Shown: positions 1-8,757, numbered from the stretch's first letter. The stretch: DNA of 30,138 nucleotides from Desulfobacteraceae bacterium (GCA_027025615.1 JALVQM010000375.1:1-30138), one strand, 5' to 3'. Numbers and translations: made by a program. Notes: generated by a model from the letters alone, not told the origin.

Positions 1-513
1 TTACTCCAGGCCCGCACCCCGATTTTACCTGATGACACTTCAGCCACGGTTCATGACCGTTTGTCCTCAATCGGTGCCGACCTGATGGTTGATACTCTAG
101 ACGGAATCCTGGCGGGCGCCATCTCTGCCATACCCCAGGACAATACCAAGGCAAGCTATGCCCCGGCCCTGACAAAACAGGACGGACAAATAGACTGGAG
201 AAAGCCGGCCACAGATATCGAGGCTTTCATTCGTGCCATGACCCCCTGGCCGGGAGCCTGGTTTTTTTGTGGAGGTAAACGATACCGGGTATTTAAAGCA
301 CGGGTTGTCAACATTGACTGCCAGGTTACCCCAGGAACTATTATGCAGGGCTTTGCCGATGAATTACGTATTGCCACTGCCAAAGGCGCCCTGTCGATCC
401 TTGAAATTCAGGAAGCTTCGGGCAAGCGCCTGCCGATAAAAAAATTTTTGTGTGGCTGTCGTTTCGAACCAGGTCTTTTAGCCGAATCGTCAGACACCTG
501 CCCCCTGCCCTGA
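1..513 (+). CDS. fmt: Methionyl-tRNA formyltransferase, C-terminal part (5' truncated by window edge)
   Basis: Transfers a formyl group from 10-formyl-THF to Met-tRNA(fMet) for translation initiation. The reading frame is open from base 1 and stops at TGA 511-513, so only the last 170 residues are visible. The beginning of the visible part (LLQARTPILPDD, then VHDRLSSIGADLM) matches the end of the catalytic formyltransferase domain. The remainder (YAPALTKQDGQIDW, then RAMTPWPGAWF) is the typical OB-like C-terminal tRNA-binding domain, with the usual 'A-K-x-D/G-x-I-D-W' and 'P-W-P-G-A' signatures. The substrate-binding catalytic core lies outside the window. rsmB begins 10 bases downstream, the common fmt-rsmB arrangement. 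No sign of a frameshift. Confidence 0.95.
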   Translation, partial: LLQARTPILPDDTSATVHDRLSSIGADLMVDTLDGILAGAISAIPQDNTKASYAPALTKQDGQIDWRKPATDIEAFIRAMTPWPGAWFFCGGKRYRVFKARVVNIDCQVTPGTIMQGFADELRIATAKGALSILEIQEASGKRLPIKKFLCGCRFEPGLLAESSDTCPLP

Positions 514-523
514 TAAGCGTGCC

Positions 524-2029
524 ATGAAAAATGCTGAACCCCCTAAGAGCACAAAATCCAATGACTTGAAAAAGAATCCTTGGAAAAGAAAACCCAAAAC
601 CAAGGTAAACAAGCCAAGCGGCCCTGCATCTCGGAAAGAGCATAAGACTAAAAGCAGAGATCGTATCACCGGCAATTATTCCGGAAATCCACGGCTTCTG
701 GCAGCAGAAGTTATCCTTGAGCTTGAAAACAACCGGTCCACCCTTGACCGACTTTTGGAAGAAAAGTCAGAAGCCATAGAGGCCTTGAACTCCAGGGACC
801 GTGGTCTTTTCAATACCCTGGTCTACGGGATTATACGCTGGCGAGGGCGGTTAGACTGGATCCTGGCGACTTTTTCCCGCAAACCCCTGGCAAAACTCGA
901 CCAGGCAGTCCTGGCCGCCCTGCGTTTGGGGCTGTTTCAACTGCTCTACCTCGATCGGGTTCCCCAGTCAGCTGCTGTCAATACGGCTGTTGAAACATCC
1001 AAAATTCTTGGCGGCCGCAGCACAGGAGCTTTTGTAAACGCAGTCCTGCGCAACGCTGTCCGCGGGAACTACCGTACATCCTGGCCGGGGCCCCGAAAAG
1101 ACCCCCTTAAATATATAAGCGCCACGCAATCGATTCCAGCCTGGATGGCCGACAGGTGGTTGCAGCGCTTTGGTTTTCATCAGACCGAACAGCTCTGCCA
1201 AGCCCTAAACACGATCCCGGATATTGTCCTGCGAACCAATCGTCTTAAAAGAAAACCGGAACTTGTCATTGAATTGCTCAAAGATCAGGTTCAGAGTGTT
1301 CGCATCTGTTCAACAGCTCCTGACGGTATCCGGCTCCATGGGTTGGGCCGTCCGGTATCATCCCTGGCCGGATTCCGGGAAGGGCTTTTTCAGGTCCAGG
1401 GAGAAGCATCCCAACTTGTTGCCTACCTGCTTGAACTTGCACCTGGAATGAGGGTTTGGGACGCCTGTGCCGGCTTAGGCACCAAATCCTGCCAGATGGC
1501 GATCATGATGCAGGACAAGGGCCTTGTCCTGGCAAGCGACAACAATTCGACCCGCCTTGCATCCCTTGAAAAAGAAAAAACCCGTCTCGGCATCAGCTCA
1601 ATTCGGACAAAAAGGCTGGATTTGCTGACCATCTCGGAAGGCCCTGCCTGTGATAGGTTTGACCGCATTTTGCTGGATGCTCCCTGTTCAGCCCTGGGGG
1701 TCATTCAAAAAAACCCTGATGTCAAATGGTTTGCCCGCCAGGACAGGTTGCCTGAATATGGGAAGCGTCAACTCGCCATGCTCAATCAGGCATCCAAATT
1801 TTTGCATCCCGGCGGGATTCTGGTTTATTCGGTATGCAGTTTTGAACCGGAAGAAACCGTCGAGGTGATCAAAGCCTTTTTGAAAAGCGAGCAGAAGTTT
1901 GATATATACCGCCCCAAAGCAAGCCACTGGCTGAGGAAACACATTACACCGGCAGGATTTTTGCAAACCTTACCCCACAGGAACAAAATGAGCGGTTTTT
2001 TTGCCGTGGCTTTAAGACGTCATTCCTGA
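524..2029 (+). CDS. rsmB: 16S rRNA (cytosine-967-C5)-methyltransferase RsmB
   Basis: A SAM-dependent m5C methyltransferase acting on 16S rRNA. It has an N-terminal NusB-like RNA-binding domain (about residues 60-190, from NPRLLAAEVI to the FVNAVLRN motif) and a C-terminal Rossmann methyltransferase domain. The SAM-binding loop is VWDACAGLGTKS, DAPCSALGV holds motif IV Cys388, and YSVCSFEPEET holds motif VI Cys438; the two cysteines are the expected catalytic pair. Length is 501 residues against about 430-450 for most homologues. The excess is an N-terminal tail of about 55 residues very rich in Lys and Arg, probably disordered and RNA-binding. The ATG is the only plausible start, lying 10 bases after fmt. 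The methyltransferase assignment is secure; the role of the tail is unknown. Confidence 0.95.
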   Translation: MKNAEPPKSTKSNDLKKNPWKRKPKTKVNKPSGPASRKEHKTKSRDRITGNYSGNPRLLAAEVILELENNRSTLDRLLEEKSEAIEALNSRDRGLFNTLVYGIIRWRGRLDWILATFSRKPLAKLDQAVLAALRLGLFQLLYLDRVPQSAAVNTAVETSKILGGRSTGAFVNAVLRNAVRGNYRTSWPGPRKDPLKYISATQSIPAWMADRWLQRFGFHQTEQLCQALNTIPDIVLRTNRLKRKPELVIELLKDQVQSVRICSTAPDGIRLHGLGRPVSSLAGFREGLFQVQGEASQLVAYLLELAPGMRVWDACAGLGTKSCQMAIMMQDKGLVLASDNNSTRLASLEKEKTRLGISSIRTKRLDLLTISEGPACDRFDRILLDAPCSALGVIQKNPDVKWFARQDRLPEYGKRQLAMLNQASKFLHPGGILVYSVCSFEPEETVEVIKAFLKSEQKFDIYRPKASHWLRKHITPAGFLQTLPHRNKMSGFFAVALRRHS

Positions 2030-2084
2030 GTCAAGAGGCATAAAACAATTAAAACCGACAACCGACTGCAATCGTTGCCATACA

Positions 2085-3314
2085 ATGCCAGTTTACGACT
2101 ATACAGCACTCGATTCAAAGGGTAAAACCATCACCGGTATCGTTGATGCCGAAGGTGATGCTGCCGCCCGTCAAAAAATCAGGGCCGCCGGCAATTACCC
2201 TGTTGATATTCGTCAGATTGGTGACGATTCAGAACGCCAGGCCAAGGGGCACAGCTGGACTCCAGGCTCTATTTTCGGACGCATAAGACCGGTTGAAGTG
2301 GCAGTAATGACCCGCCAACTGGCCACTTTGATCGGTGCCGGTTTCCCCCTGGTAACGGCCCTTGATTCCCTGGTCGACCAGGTCAGATCCAAAGCATTTA
2401 AAAAAGTTATCGCCAGTCTCAAAGATGCCCTGGTTGAAGGCAGCAGTTTTGCTGACGCCCTTGAAAAATTTCCAAACGTATTTACCGAGTTATACATCAA
2501 CATGGTCCGCGCCGGAGAAACTTCCGGAACACTGGAAATAGTTCTGCTGCGACTTGCCGATATTACAGAAAGCCAACAGGCCCTTAAAGCCAGGGTTCAG
2601 ACCGCCATGCTCTATCCGATTATTATGACTGCGGCCGGCACCCTGATCCTGTTTTTTCTTTTCATTTACGTAATACCTAATATTACCTCCATCTTTGAAG
2701 ACGTTCACCAGGTTCTGCCTTTGCCAACCCGCATCCTGATAGGAACCAGTGCAATCATTAAATCTTTCTGGTGGATAGGGCTTATAATAATCGTGCTGAT
2801 TATAACAGCTGTCAGGCTGGGGCTGAAAACCTACAAGGGCCGACGATTTTACGACCGGACCATGCTGTCTCTTCCGGTATTCGGTACAATAGCTTCAAAG
2901 ACCGCTGTAGCCCGTCTGGCCCGCACCCTGGGGTCATTGCTGGACAACGGGGTATCTATGTTACCTGCCTTGCAGATCGTAGAAAACATCGTAGGCAATA
3001 CTTTGCTGGCAGAAGCCATTCGAGAGGCCGGTTCCAGCGTCAGCAAAGGGCAAAGCCTGGCCGCATCACTGGGATCCGCCAACCTGCTGCCTTCTCTTGC
3101 CATCCAGATGATCCAGGTTGGAGAACAAAGCGGTGAACTTGAAAATATGCTGTACAAGATAGCTGATATTTATGAAAAAGAGGTGGAAACCACAATTATG
3201 CGCCTGACGGCCCTACTGGAACCGGTAATGGTCCTGGTTATGGCCGGGGCGGTGTTGTTCATTGTCTTGTCGATTTGTTTACCCATTTTTGAAATGAACA
3301 CCTTGATTGGTTGA
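2085..3314 (+). CDS. gspF: Type II secretion inner-membrane platform protein GspF
   Basis: Polytopic inner-membrane platform of the T2SS; it couples the GspE ATPase to pseudopilus assembly. At 409 residues it is normal for the family. The N-terminus (MPVYDYTALDSKGK) is the typical GspF opening. Two repeated T2SSF domains follow, at about 75-200 and 275-400; the first includes EVAVMTRQLATLIGAG and the second VARLARTLGSLLDNGV. Predicted membrane helices lie at about 177-200, 228-247 and 380-403. It is the first gene of the gsp operon, 55 bases after rsmB, and is followed by gspG. Having gspF lead the operon is unusual, since gspC or gspD usually comes first. PilC/GspF paralogues look alike; the surrounding gsp genes decide the name. 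Confidence 0.95.
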   Translation: MPVYDYTALDSKGKTITGIVDAEGDAAARQKIRAAGNYPVDIRQIGDDSERQAKGHSWTPGSIFGRIRPVEVAVMTRQLATLIGAGFPLVTALDSLVDQVRSKAFKKVIASLKDALVEGSSFADALEKFPNVFTELYINMVRAGETSGTLEIVLLRLADITESQQALKARVQTAMLYPIIMTAAGTLILFFLFIYVIPNITSIFEDVHQVLPLPTRILIGTSAIIKSFWWIGLIIIVLIITAVRLGLKTYKGRRFYDRTMLSLPVFGTIASKTAVARLARTLGSLLDNGVSMLPALQIVENIVGNTLLAEAIREAGSSVSKGQSLAASLGSANLLPSLAIQMIQVGEQSGELENMLYKIADIYEKEVETTIMRLTALLEPVMVLVMAGAVLFIVLSICLPIFEMNTLIG

Positions 3315-3331
3315 TAAATTAGGCGGATAAT
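3303..3331 (+). promoter_or_regulatory. Candidate sigma70 promoter for gspG inside the operon
   Basis: A -35-like TTGATT (3303-3308) and a -10-like GATAAT (3326-3331) are separated by exactly 17 bases, in the AT-rich gap after gspF. The -35 box overlaps the end of gspF. A strong Shine-Dalgarno follows upstream of gspG. Matches to consensus are 4/6 and 5/6. This is pattern only; no experimental support is available. Confidence 0.45.
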
Positions 3332-3360
3332 AAAACAAAAAATTACGATAAATCTCAATT

Positions 3361-3365
3361 GGAGG
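3361..3365 (+). promoter_or_regulatory. Strong ribosome binding site of gspG
   Basis: GGAGG lies 5 bases before the gspG ATG. Most other genes of this operon have weak or no Shine-Dalgarno and begin by overlap, so this site suggests that the major pseudopilin is translated at a higher rate. Confidence 0.75.
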
Positions 3366-3369
3366 ATAC

Positions 3370-3825
3370 ATGAAATCAGTCAGTATGTATACTAAAAGAT
3401 ACAATTTGGGCTTTACCCTCATCGAGTTGATGGTGGTAATTCTGATTCTGGGCCTCCTGGCCGGAATTATTGCTCCCCGCCTAATAGGACGTACCGACGA
3501 AGCCAAGCAGACCAAGGCAAAAGTGCAAATCGAAAACCTGAGCACGGCTTTGAAACTATACAAACTCGACAATGGTTCCTATCCCACAACAGAGCAGGGC
3601 CTGCAGGCTCTTGTCCAGCCGCCGGAGACCGGAAACACACCTAAAAACTGGCGCCAGGGCGGCTACCTGGAAAAAGGCAAAGTCCCCAAGGACCCTTGGG
3701 GCAACGAATTTATCTACCTCAGCCCCGGCACCCATGGTGACTTTGATATCATATCCTATGGTGCTGACGGAGTTCCCGGAGGAGAGGGCAAGGACAAAGA
3801 TATAAATAGCTGGGAAATTGATTGA
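3370..3825 (+). CDS. gspG: Major pseudopilin GspG
   Basis: Main subunit of the T2SS pseudopilus that drives secretion through the outer-membrane channel. It is 151 residues. The prepilin peptidase site is G14|FTLIELMVVILILG, with Glu at position +5 of the mature protein, followed by the hydrophobic N-terminal helix. The region from LYKLDNGSYPTTEQGLQAL to WGNEFIY is the GspG-specific core. The C-terminus (GADGVPGGEGKDKDINSW) carries the acidic loop that binds calcium in known GspG structures. The start is set by a GGAGG five bases upstream. Cleavage and N-methylation need a prepilin peptidase that is not in this window. The family assignment is very secure. Confidence 0.97.
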   Translation: MKSVSMYTKRYNLGFTLIELMVVILILGLLAGIIAPRLIGRTDEAKQTKAKVQIENLSTALKLYKLDNGSYPTTEQGLQALVQPPETGNTPKNWRQGGYLEKGKVPKDPWGNEFIYLSPGTHGDFDIISYGADGVPGGEGKDKDINSWEID

Positions 3826-4400
3826 TGGTATTTCAGACAGCCCTATATCTGGGGTGCCGATCACAACCGAATGCAAAGCAACACAGATACGGGGTTGGCT
3901 ACGGGGCCGTCAAATCAGGTGGATTCACACTTATTGAACTGATGATTGTCCTGTTACTGGTTTCCATCTTTCTTTCATTCACCCTGGTAAACCTGAAATC
4001 AGGGTCAGCCGCAAGCCAGTTGCAACATGTGTCGCGCAGGTTGATGCATACCATTACAACCTTGAAGACAAGGGCCATAAAAACCAGGCAGGTACAGGCC
4101 CTGGTAATAGATTTTTCCAACCGTAAAATGTGGACTGCCAACCAGGGCATGAAGCCCGAAGAGCTGGCTAAAGCCGCCGCCGGTGCTTACGTGTTACCAG
4201 ACGCAATCCGCTTCATGGATGTTGTTTTCCCTGGTAAAGGCCAGGTGGCCACCGGAAGAACCGAAGTATATTTCTATCCCCAGGGTTATTCCGACCAGGC
4301 CATAATCCATATTGAAAACACCGACGCCCGACGCTGGTCACTTGTAATTGAGCCATTTTTACCGACGGTTAAACTCCTTCAGGAATATGTCACCTACTGA
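3825..4400 (+). CDS. gspH: Minor pseudopilin GspH
   Basis: Minor pseudopilin, expected near the tip or along the T2SS pseudopilus. The chosen ATG (3825) overlaps the gspG stop in TGATG, suggesting translational coupling; a TTG three bases earlier is possible but less likely. The product has 191 residues. The prepilin site is G33|FTLIELMIVLLLVSI with Glu at +5. The leader of 33 residues is long for the family, but no closer ATG or GTG in frame exists. The body is a typical GspH-type beta domain (LMHTITTLKTRAIKTRQ, then FYPQGYSD). The position between G and I fits the canonical order. Confidence 0.9.
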   Translation: MVFQTALYLGCRSQPNAKQHRYGVGYGAVKSGGFTLIELMIVLLLVSIFLSFTLVNLKSGSAASQLQHVSRRLMHTITTLKTRAIKTRQVQALVIDFSNRKMWTANQGMKPEELAKAAAGAYVLPDAIRFMDVVFPGKGQVATGRTEVYFYPQGYSDQAIIHIENTDARRWSLVIEPFLPTVKLLQEYVTY

Positions 4401-4839
4401 TAAGCAAGGCCAACTGCAAATGGAAAAATCACAGCTATCAAGAAGCACTTTGCGGGATAACACCGGCTTGCAGTCAGGTTTCACCCTTTTTGAAGTCCTG
4501 ATTGCGGTGGCAGTCCTGGCAATATCATTAACCGCCATTTACAGGCTACACAACCAGAGTATTTTTTTAACCCAGGTGAACCGCTTCTTTACCCAGGCTC
4601 CTTTGCTGGCCAAGGATCGCCTGGCTGAATTAGAAAACAGACCCCTGAAACGCTGGGGTGACGACAGCGGTGATTTTGAAGATGAATTCGAAGGCTATCA
4701 CTGGCAAATCGAGGTTGAGCCGGCACCTTTTGAAATGTTCAAATCAAACGACTACAGGCTGGTCCAGATAACGGTCACAATCAATGATGATGACAAGCAG
4801 GCTTACAGTTTCAAAACTTACCGCTTCCTGGTCAAGTAG
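4387..4839 (+). CDS. gspI: Minor pseudopilin GspI
   Basis: Minor pseudopilin, known from other systems to nucleate the tip complex with GspJ and GspK. The chosen ATG overlaps the end of gspH by 14 bases and gives 150 residues; an in-frame ATG at 4420 is an alternative with a shorter leader. The prepilin site is SG|FTLFEVLIAVAVLAISL with Glu at +5, the typical FEVLIA variant of GspI. The body includes LAELENRPLKRWGD and YHWQIEVEP, matching the GspI fold. It overlaps or abuts its neighbours on both sides, as expected in one transcript. Confidence 0.9.
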   Translation: MSPTDKQGQLQMEKSQLSRSTLRDNTGLQSGFTLFEVLIAVAVLAISLTAIYRLHNQSIFLTQVNRFFTQAPLLAKDRLAELENRPLKRWGDDSGDFEDEFEGYHWQIEVEPAPFEMFKSNDYRLVQITVTINDDDKQAYSFKTYRFLVK

Positions 4840-4843
4840 GGCT

Positions 4844-5524
4844 ATGTGTTCCAGGCCTAATGGTTTTACTTTACTGGAAATCCTTGTGGCTGTAACAATC
4901 CTCGCCGCTGTAGTGGCTTCCACCCTCGGTGCTTTCAACGGTATTCTGGGTACCATAGATACCGTTGAATCCAGCAGCAACACCTATGCCATGGGCCGGG
5001 CCTGCCTGAATAGAATCCTGGCAGACATTGAGTCTGTTCACGTAACCACGGCGCCTCTGTTTCGCAAACCAGACCTTCGCGACGAGCCGGATCCATACCG
5101 TCTTGAAGCCTTGCGCAAAACTGTAGGCTCGCAAACATTTTCATGGCTTCGTTTCTCCAGCCTGGCTCATGTAGACCTGGATGGCAGCGGGCGTTTGGGC
5201 ATCGCTCAAATAGTTTATTATGTGACCCAGGATGACGATGGCAATTTCAGTCTCCACCGCCAGGATCGACTTTACCCATGGCCTGAATTCGAACCGGACC
5301 CCGGTGACCCACTGGTAGCTGAAAACCTGGACAAATTTGACCTGGTGCTGTTTGACGCTGAAGGCAACACCTACCAGCAATGGGATTCTGAAAGCGACGA
5401 CTATGACTGGGCAACACCTAAAAGTATTGGTATTTTGGTAAGCCTTAAATCAAATGGAAATACGGTCAGTTTTGCCACCAGAGCAATACTGCCGGTAATG
5501 CGGGTGCCGAAAAAAAACAAATGA
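4844..5524 (+). CDS. gspJ: Minor pseudopilin GspJ
   Basis: Minor pseudopilin that forms the tip trimer with GspI and GspK in characterised systems. The ATG at 4844, four bases after the gspI stop, gives a 226-residue protein with a short leader (MCSRPNG) before FTLLEILVAVTILAAV. An upstream in-frame ATG at 4784 would overlap gspI heavily and give an implausible leader. Body motifs include LNRILADIESV, WLRFSSLAHVDLDG and IVYYVTQDDDG, typical of GspJ. The stop overlaps the gspK start in ATGA. Confidence 0.92.
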   Translation: MCSRPNGFTLLEILVAVTILAAVVASTLGAFNGILGTIDTVESSSNTYAMGRACLNRILADIESVHVTTAPLFRKPDLRDEPDPYRLEALRKTVGSQTFSWLRFSSLAHVDLDGSGRLGIAQIVYYVTQDDDGNFSLHRQDRLYPWPEFEPDPGDPLVAENLDKFDLVLFDAEGNTYQQWDSESDDYDWATPKSIGILVSLKSNGNTVSFATRAILPVMRVPKKNK

Positions 5525-6597
5525 TAATGCCTGAATCATTTATTGACCAAAAGGGAATTGCCCTGATTCTGGTGCTGGCCGTTGTTGCCGTTTTAATTGC
5601 AGCGGTTACCGAACTGCATACAGCCTCTCAGGCCAGCCTCTTTGAAGCCGCTGCCATCAGGGATTCTGTAACCCTTGAGCAAATGGCAACCTCGGCCATC
5701 GAGCTGGCCATGGCCCTGCTGACAAAAGACAAGCTGGATTCAAAGGCCGATTCACTGCAGGAGGATTGGGCCGACACCGAATATCTGGATGGGCTTACAG
5801 CCCAACTGCCCTTTGAAAAAGGCCAGGTAAAGCTGAAAATCTACGATGAACTGGCCAAAATCCAGATAAACGCCCTGGTCGACTTTCCAGCGGGTCGTTA
5901 TTTCAATGGAGCCCAATTCAAACTATGGGAACGGTTTGCCGACCGGCTCTTGTCCATGTACGAAACTGAGCAGGAAACCGACCCGGTCAGCATAATAAAT
6001 TCCATAAAGGACTGGCTCGATTCAGGCGACGATGACGCCATCACCGGTCTCAGCGGCGCTGAATCAAGTTACTACTTGTCTCTGGACAATCCCTACCCCT
6101 GTAAAAACGGCCCCTTTGACCATCTGGCCGAGCTTTCCCTGGTAAAAGGCATAACAAGGGAACTTCTGGCCGGGGCGGGTGGAGCTTCCGGACTGGCACG
6201 CTATGTTACAGTTTACGGTGCAATAGAAAGCGAAGACGGCAAGTTCACTTTCCCGGGAAAAATCAATATAAACACTGCTGAACTTCCGGTGCTGGCAGCA
6301 ATGCTGCCACCGGACAACGAGGCATTTGCCCAGTCGCTGGTTGACTGGAGAGAGGCAAAAACCGGGGACCAGTTTCTTCATGACCTTACACGCACAGACT
6401 GGTACAAGGATGTGCCTGGATTTTCCGGTATAGATATAGATTCCAGCCTGATAACAACTACAAGTGATGTATACAGGATTGTAGCAAAAGCCTCTATGGA
6501 CAAAAGCAACCTGACCATTTCGACGGTAATCCAGAGGGAAAAAAACGATAAAACCGGACGTTGGAGCTGTCGAGTCTTGAATTGGGAGATGTATTAG
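5521..6597 (+). CDS. gspK: Minor pseudopilin GspK
   Basis: Large minor pseudopilin that caps the tip complex. It is 358 residues. The N-terminus has KG|IALILVLAVVAVL. It lacks the Glu at +5 found in the other pseudopilins, the hallmark of GspK. The alpha domain (about 150-260, with NSIKDWLDSGDDD and LDNPYPCKNGPFDHLAEL) and the conserved KININTAELPVLAAM motif are characteristic. The ATG overlaps the gspJ stop by four bases (ATGA). It is the last of the pseudopilin genes; a 134-base gap separates it from gspL. Confidence 0.95.
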   Translation: MIMPESFIDQKGIALILVLAVVAVLIAAVTELHTASQASLFEAAAIRDSVTLEQMATSAIELAMALLTKDKLDSKADSLQEDWADTEYLDGLTAQLPFEKGQVKLKIYDELAKIQINALVDFPAGRYFNGAQFKLWERFADRLLSMYETEQETDPVSIINSIKDWLDSGDDDAITGLSGAESSYYLSLDNPYPCKNGPFDHLAELSLVKGITRELLAGAGGASGLARYVTVYGAIESEDGKFTFPGKININTAELPVLAAMLPPDNEAFAQSLVDWREAKTGDQFLHDLTRTDWYKDVPGFSGIDIDSSLITTTSDVYRIVAKASMDKSNLTISTVIQREKNDKTGRWSCRVLNWEMY

Positions 6598-6645
6598 AAT
6601 ATATTTGATATTTTAAACAAAAAACAAAACTTGGCGGGTCAATGC

Positions 6646-6675
6646 AGCAAAGCATTTAATGGCATGTGTTTTGCT
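6646..6675 (+). other. Stem-loop between gspK and gspL
   Basis: AGCAAAGCA (6646-6654) pairs with TGTTTTGCT (6667-6675), one G-U pair included, across a 12-base loop, followed by AT-rich sequence. It sits in the largest spacer among the pseudopilin and assembly genes. It could be a weak attenuator or mRNA processing site. It lacks a good uninterrupted T-tract, so I do not call it a terminator. A TATACT box at about 6711 might serve a gspL promoter, but no convincing -35 is present. Confidence 0.3.
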
Positions 6676-6731
6676 TAATAAATTTTAGTTTTTAAGGCCG
6701 TTACCCTATACTGACAAAATATGGCAGACCT

Positions 6732-8195
6732 ATGCCCCGATCGGTTATTGGAATAGATATTCGTAAAACCAGTCTCAGCGCGGTACATTTGATGTCCGGC
6801 TTTAAGGAAACGACTATTAAAAACTTTGCCCGGATTAAAATAGTTGCTGATGATCGAAAAACCGATCCATTGAGCGAGGGACTGAAAGCCCTGGCCGAAA
6901 AGCTCGATTTTTCCAATGCGGCCACCGTTGTTTCAATTCCGGCCCACCAGGTAATTTTCCGCAATCTTGAAATCCCTTTTGATGACCCCAAGAAAATCCG
7001 CCAGGTATTGCCTTTTGAACTTGAACCTTCGCTGCCACTTGCCGTTGAATCGACGGTGATCGATTTTGAAAAGATCAAAATCTTTGACAGCAATCTGCTG
7101 ACAGCGGCAGTTGAAAAAGATTTACTGGAGCAGCATTTGAGTGCCCTTGCCCAGGCAGGGATTCGCCCCTGCATGGTTGTACCATCAGGCTATCCGCTTG
7201 CCTTACGTCTTGGCCGGACAGCTTTGCCTGAAGGCGACTGCCTGGTAATAGACACTGAAGACAATCGCCTGACACTCTTCCTGATAGCAGACGGTTACAT
7301 AGGCACCGTGCGCACCCCGCACCTGGCCCTGAACAAACCGGATGCAGCTGCCACCTGCGGCACTTTGATTCACCAGGCTTTGATTGGCTTCTCTCTGCGT
7401 TTCAACCGTCAGTTCAATCCTGAAAAAATTTGGCTGACTGGTAGCGGCCTGGCAAACAAGTCAAATTTGCGGCAAATAGCCAACAAGTTGCAACATCCGC
7501 TTGCCTTCGTAAACCTGCTCCAAAATTCGCCGGACATCAAGATCAACGGAGCTACTGCCAAATGGCATCCCGTACTGATGGACAATGCCCTGTCGCTGGC
7601 ACTTCTAGAGACAGAAGGCGGACACAGTCTCAATTTTTTCAAGCGGCGCTCAACAATCATGGCCGCCCTGGGGCAATACCGCAAAAACCTGCTGGCTACT
7701 GCCGTACTGGCAGCATTGGTCGGCTGCCTTGCCCTTGGTAAGGTTGGCCTCGAAACTGCCCAACTGAAAAAACGTGCCAGGTTACTCGACAGAAAAATAG
7801 AGCAGACTTTTCATGAGGCTTTTCCGGATGTAAAACGGGTGGTTGCACCTTTACACCAGATGAAGGTCGGCCTGGAGAAAGAGCGTAAAAGTCTGGAAGG
7901 CCCCACGGGGGGGCCCCCGGGACTTAAAATGATCGATGTTCTGGCCGCCATCAGCAAAAGCATAGATGAAAAAATGCAGGTTCGCCTGACCAGGCTGGTT
8001 GCCGGCGCCGATTCAATTACCCTGGCCGGCAAGACTACTGGTTTCAAAGTAGTGGACACGATCAAGGGCCGGCTGGAAAAAACACCTGGATTCGAGAAAG
8101 TAACCATTACGTCGGCCACCACTGACAAAAGCGGCAATCAGGTCCAGTTCAAGATCAGAATCAAGCCCGCCCAATCCAGGGGGGAATCAGGATGA
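6732..8195 (+). CDS. gspL: Type II secretion assembly protein GspL
   Basis: Bitopic inner-membrane protein that recruits the GspE ATPase and contacts GspM. It is 487 residues. The N-terminal cytoplasmic part has the actin-like/PilM-type fold (VIGIDIRKTSLSAVHLMSG, then QVLPFELEPSLPL). One transmembrane helix is near 318-336 (NLLATAVLAALVGCLALG). The periplasmic ferredoxin-like part, from about 400, resembles PilN/GspL (VDTIKGRLEKTPGFEKV). The ATG at 6732 is the only sensible start; no clear Shine-Dalgarno is seen. The resemblance to PilM plus PilN is expected. The flanking gsp genes identify it as GspL. The end overlaps gspM in ATGA. Confidence 0.9.
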   Translation: MPRSVIGIDIRKTSLSAVHLMSGFKETTIKNFARIKIVADDRKTDPLSEGLKALAEKLDFSNAATVVSIPAHQVIFRNLEIPFDDPKKIRQVLPFELEPSLPLAVESTVIDFEKIKIFDSNLLTAAVEKDLLEQHLSALAQAGIRPCMVVPSGYPLALRLGRTALPEGDCLVIDTEDNRLTLFLIADGYIGTVRTPHLALNKPDAAATCGTLIHQALIGFSLRFNRQFNPEKIWLTGSGLANKSNLRQIANKLQHPLAFVNLLQNSPDIKINGATAKWHPVLMDNALSLALLETEGGHSLNFFKRRSTIMAALGQYRKNLLATAVLAALVGCLALGKVGLETAQLKKRARLLDRKIEQTFHEAFPDVKRVVAPLHQMKVGLEKERKSLEGPTGGPPGLKMIDVLAAISKSIDEKMQVRLTRLVAGADSITLAGKTTGFKVVDTIKGRLEKTPGFEKVTITSATTDKSGNQVQFKIRIKPAQSRGESG

Positions 8196-8716
8196 ATCTG
8201 AATCTCCAACGCCGGGATAAAATTGCCATTATGGCAGCAGCCGCTGCCCTGGTAATATTTCTGTTTTTTCAATTGGTGATATTCCCGATGCTTGATTCCC
8301 GGGATAGAGCCCGCAAACAGCTGCAAGTCAAAGCAGCTACCCTGGAAAAAATCCAGGCCCTGGCAGCGGATCTTCGGCAGGTCAGGGAAAAAAGACGTGC
8401 CAGCGGAGGTTTAATACGAAGGCGTCCCCGTGACTTTACTCTTTTTTCTTTCCTTGAAAAGCTGGCCGATCAAACCGGAGTAAAAAAACATATTGTTTAC
8501 ATGAAACCTGCCACCAAGCAGGTTAAAAACAGTTCTTTCCAGCTTTCCCTTGTGGAACTGAAGCTGCAGGGCGTAACCATGAAACAATTGCTGGCGTTTC
8601 TTTACCAGGTTGAGACTAACGCCAACATGATCTGGATAAAAAGAATGTCAATTGTGGCATCTGACAAACAGGCCGGAACCATTTCAGCAGTACTACAGGC
8701 TGAAACATATACATAA
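8192..8716 (+). CDS. gspM: Type II secretion protein GspM
   Basis: Inner-membrane partner of GspL in the T2SS assembly platform. It is 174 residues: a short cytoplasmic stretch, one transmembrane helix at about 11-33 (IAIMAAAAALVIFLFFQLVI), a coiled-coil segment (about 40-75), then a periplasmic PilO/GspM-like ferredoxin domain (FTLFSFLEKLADQTGV, then LKLQGVTMKQLLAFLYQVE). The ATG overlaps the gspL stop (ATGA). Sequence conservation in GspM is low, so the call rests mainly on architecture and position. Confidence 0.85.
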   Translation: MNLNLQRRDKIAIMAAAAALVIFLFFQLVIFPMLDSRDRARKQLQVKAATLEKIQALAADLRQVREKRRASGGLIRRRPRDFTLFSFLEKLADQTGVKKHIVYMKPATKQVKNSSFQLSLVELKLQGVTMKQLLAFLYQVETNANMIWIKRMSIVASDKQAGTISAVLQAETYT

Positions 8717-8757
8717 TCGGGCTCAAGGATCGTATATACCCTTTTCCATTGGGCTGT

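Noticed and set aside
6732..8716. gspL and gspM considered as type IV pilus pilM/N/O
   Set aside because: The folds are related, but the complete gsp set, GspK without Glu at +5 and GspC with HR and PDZ domains identify a T2SS.
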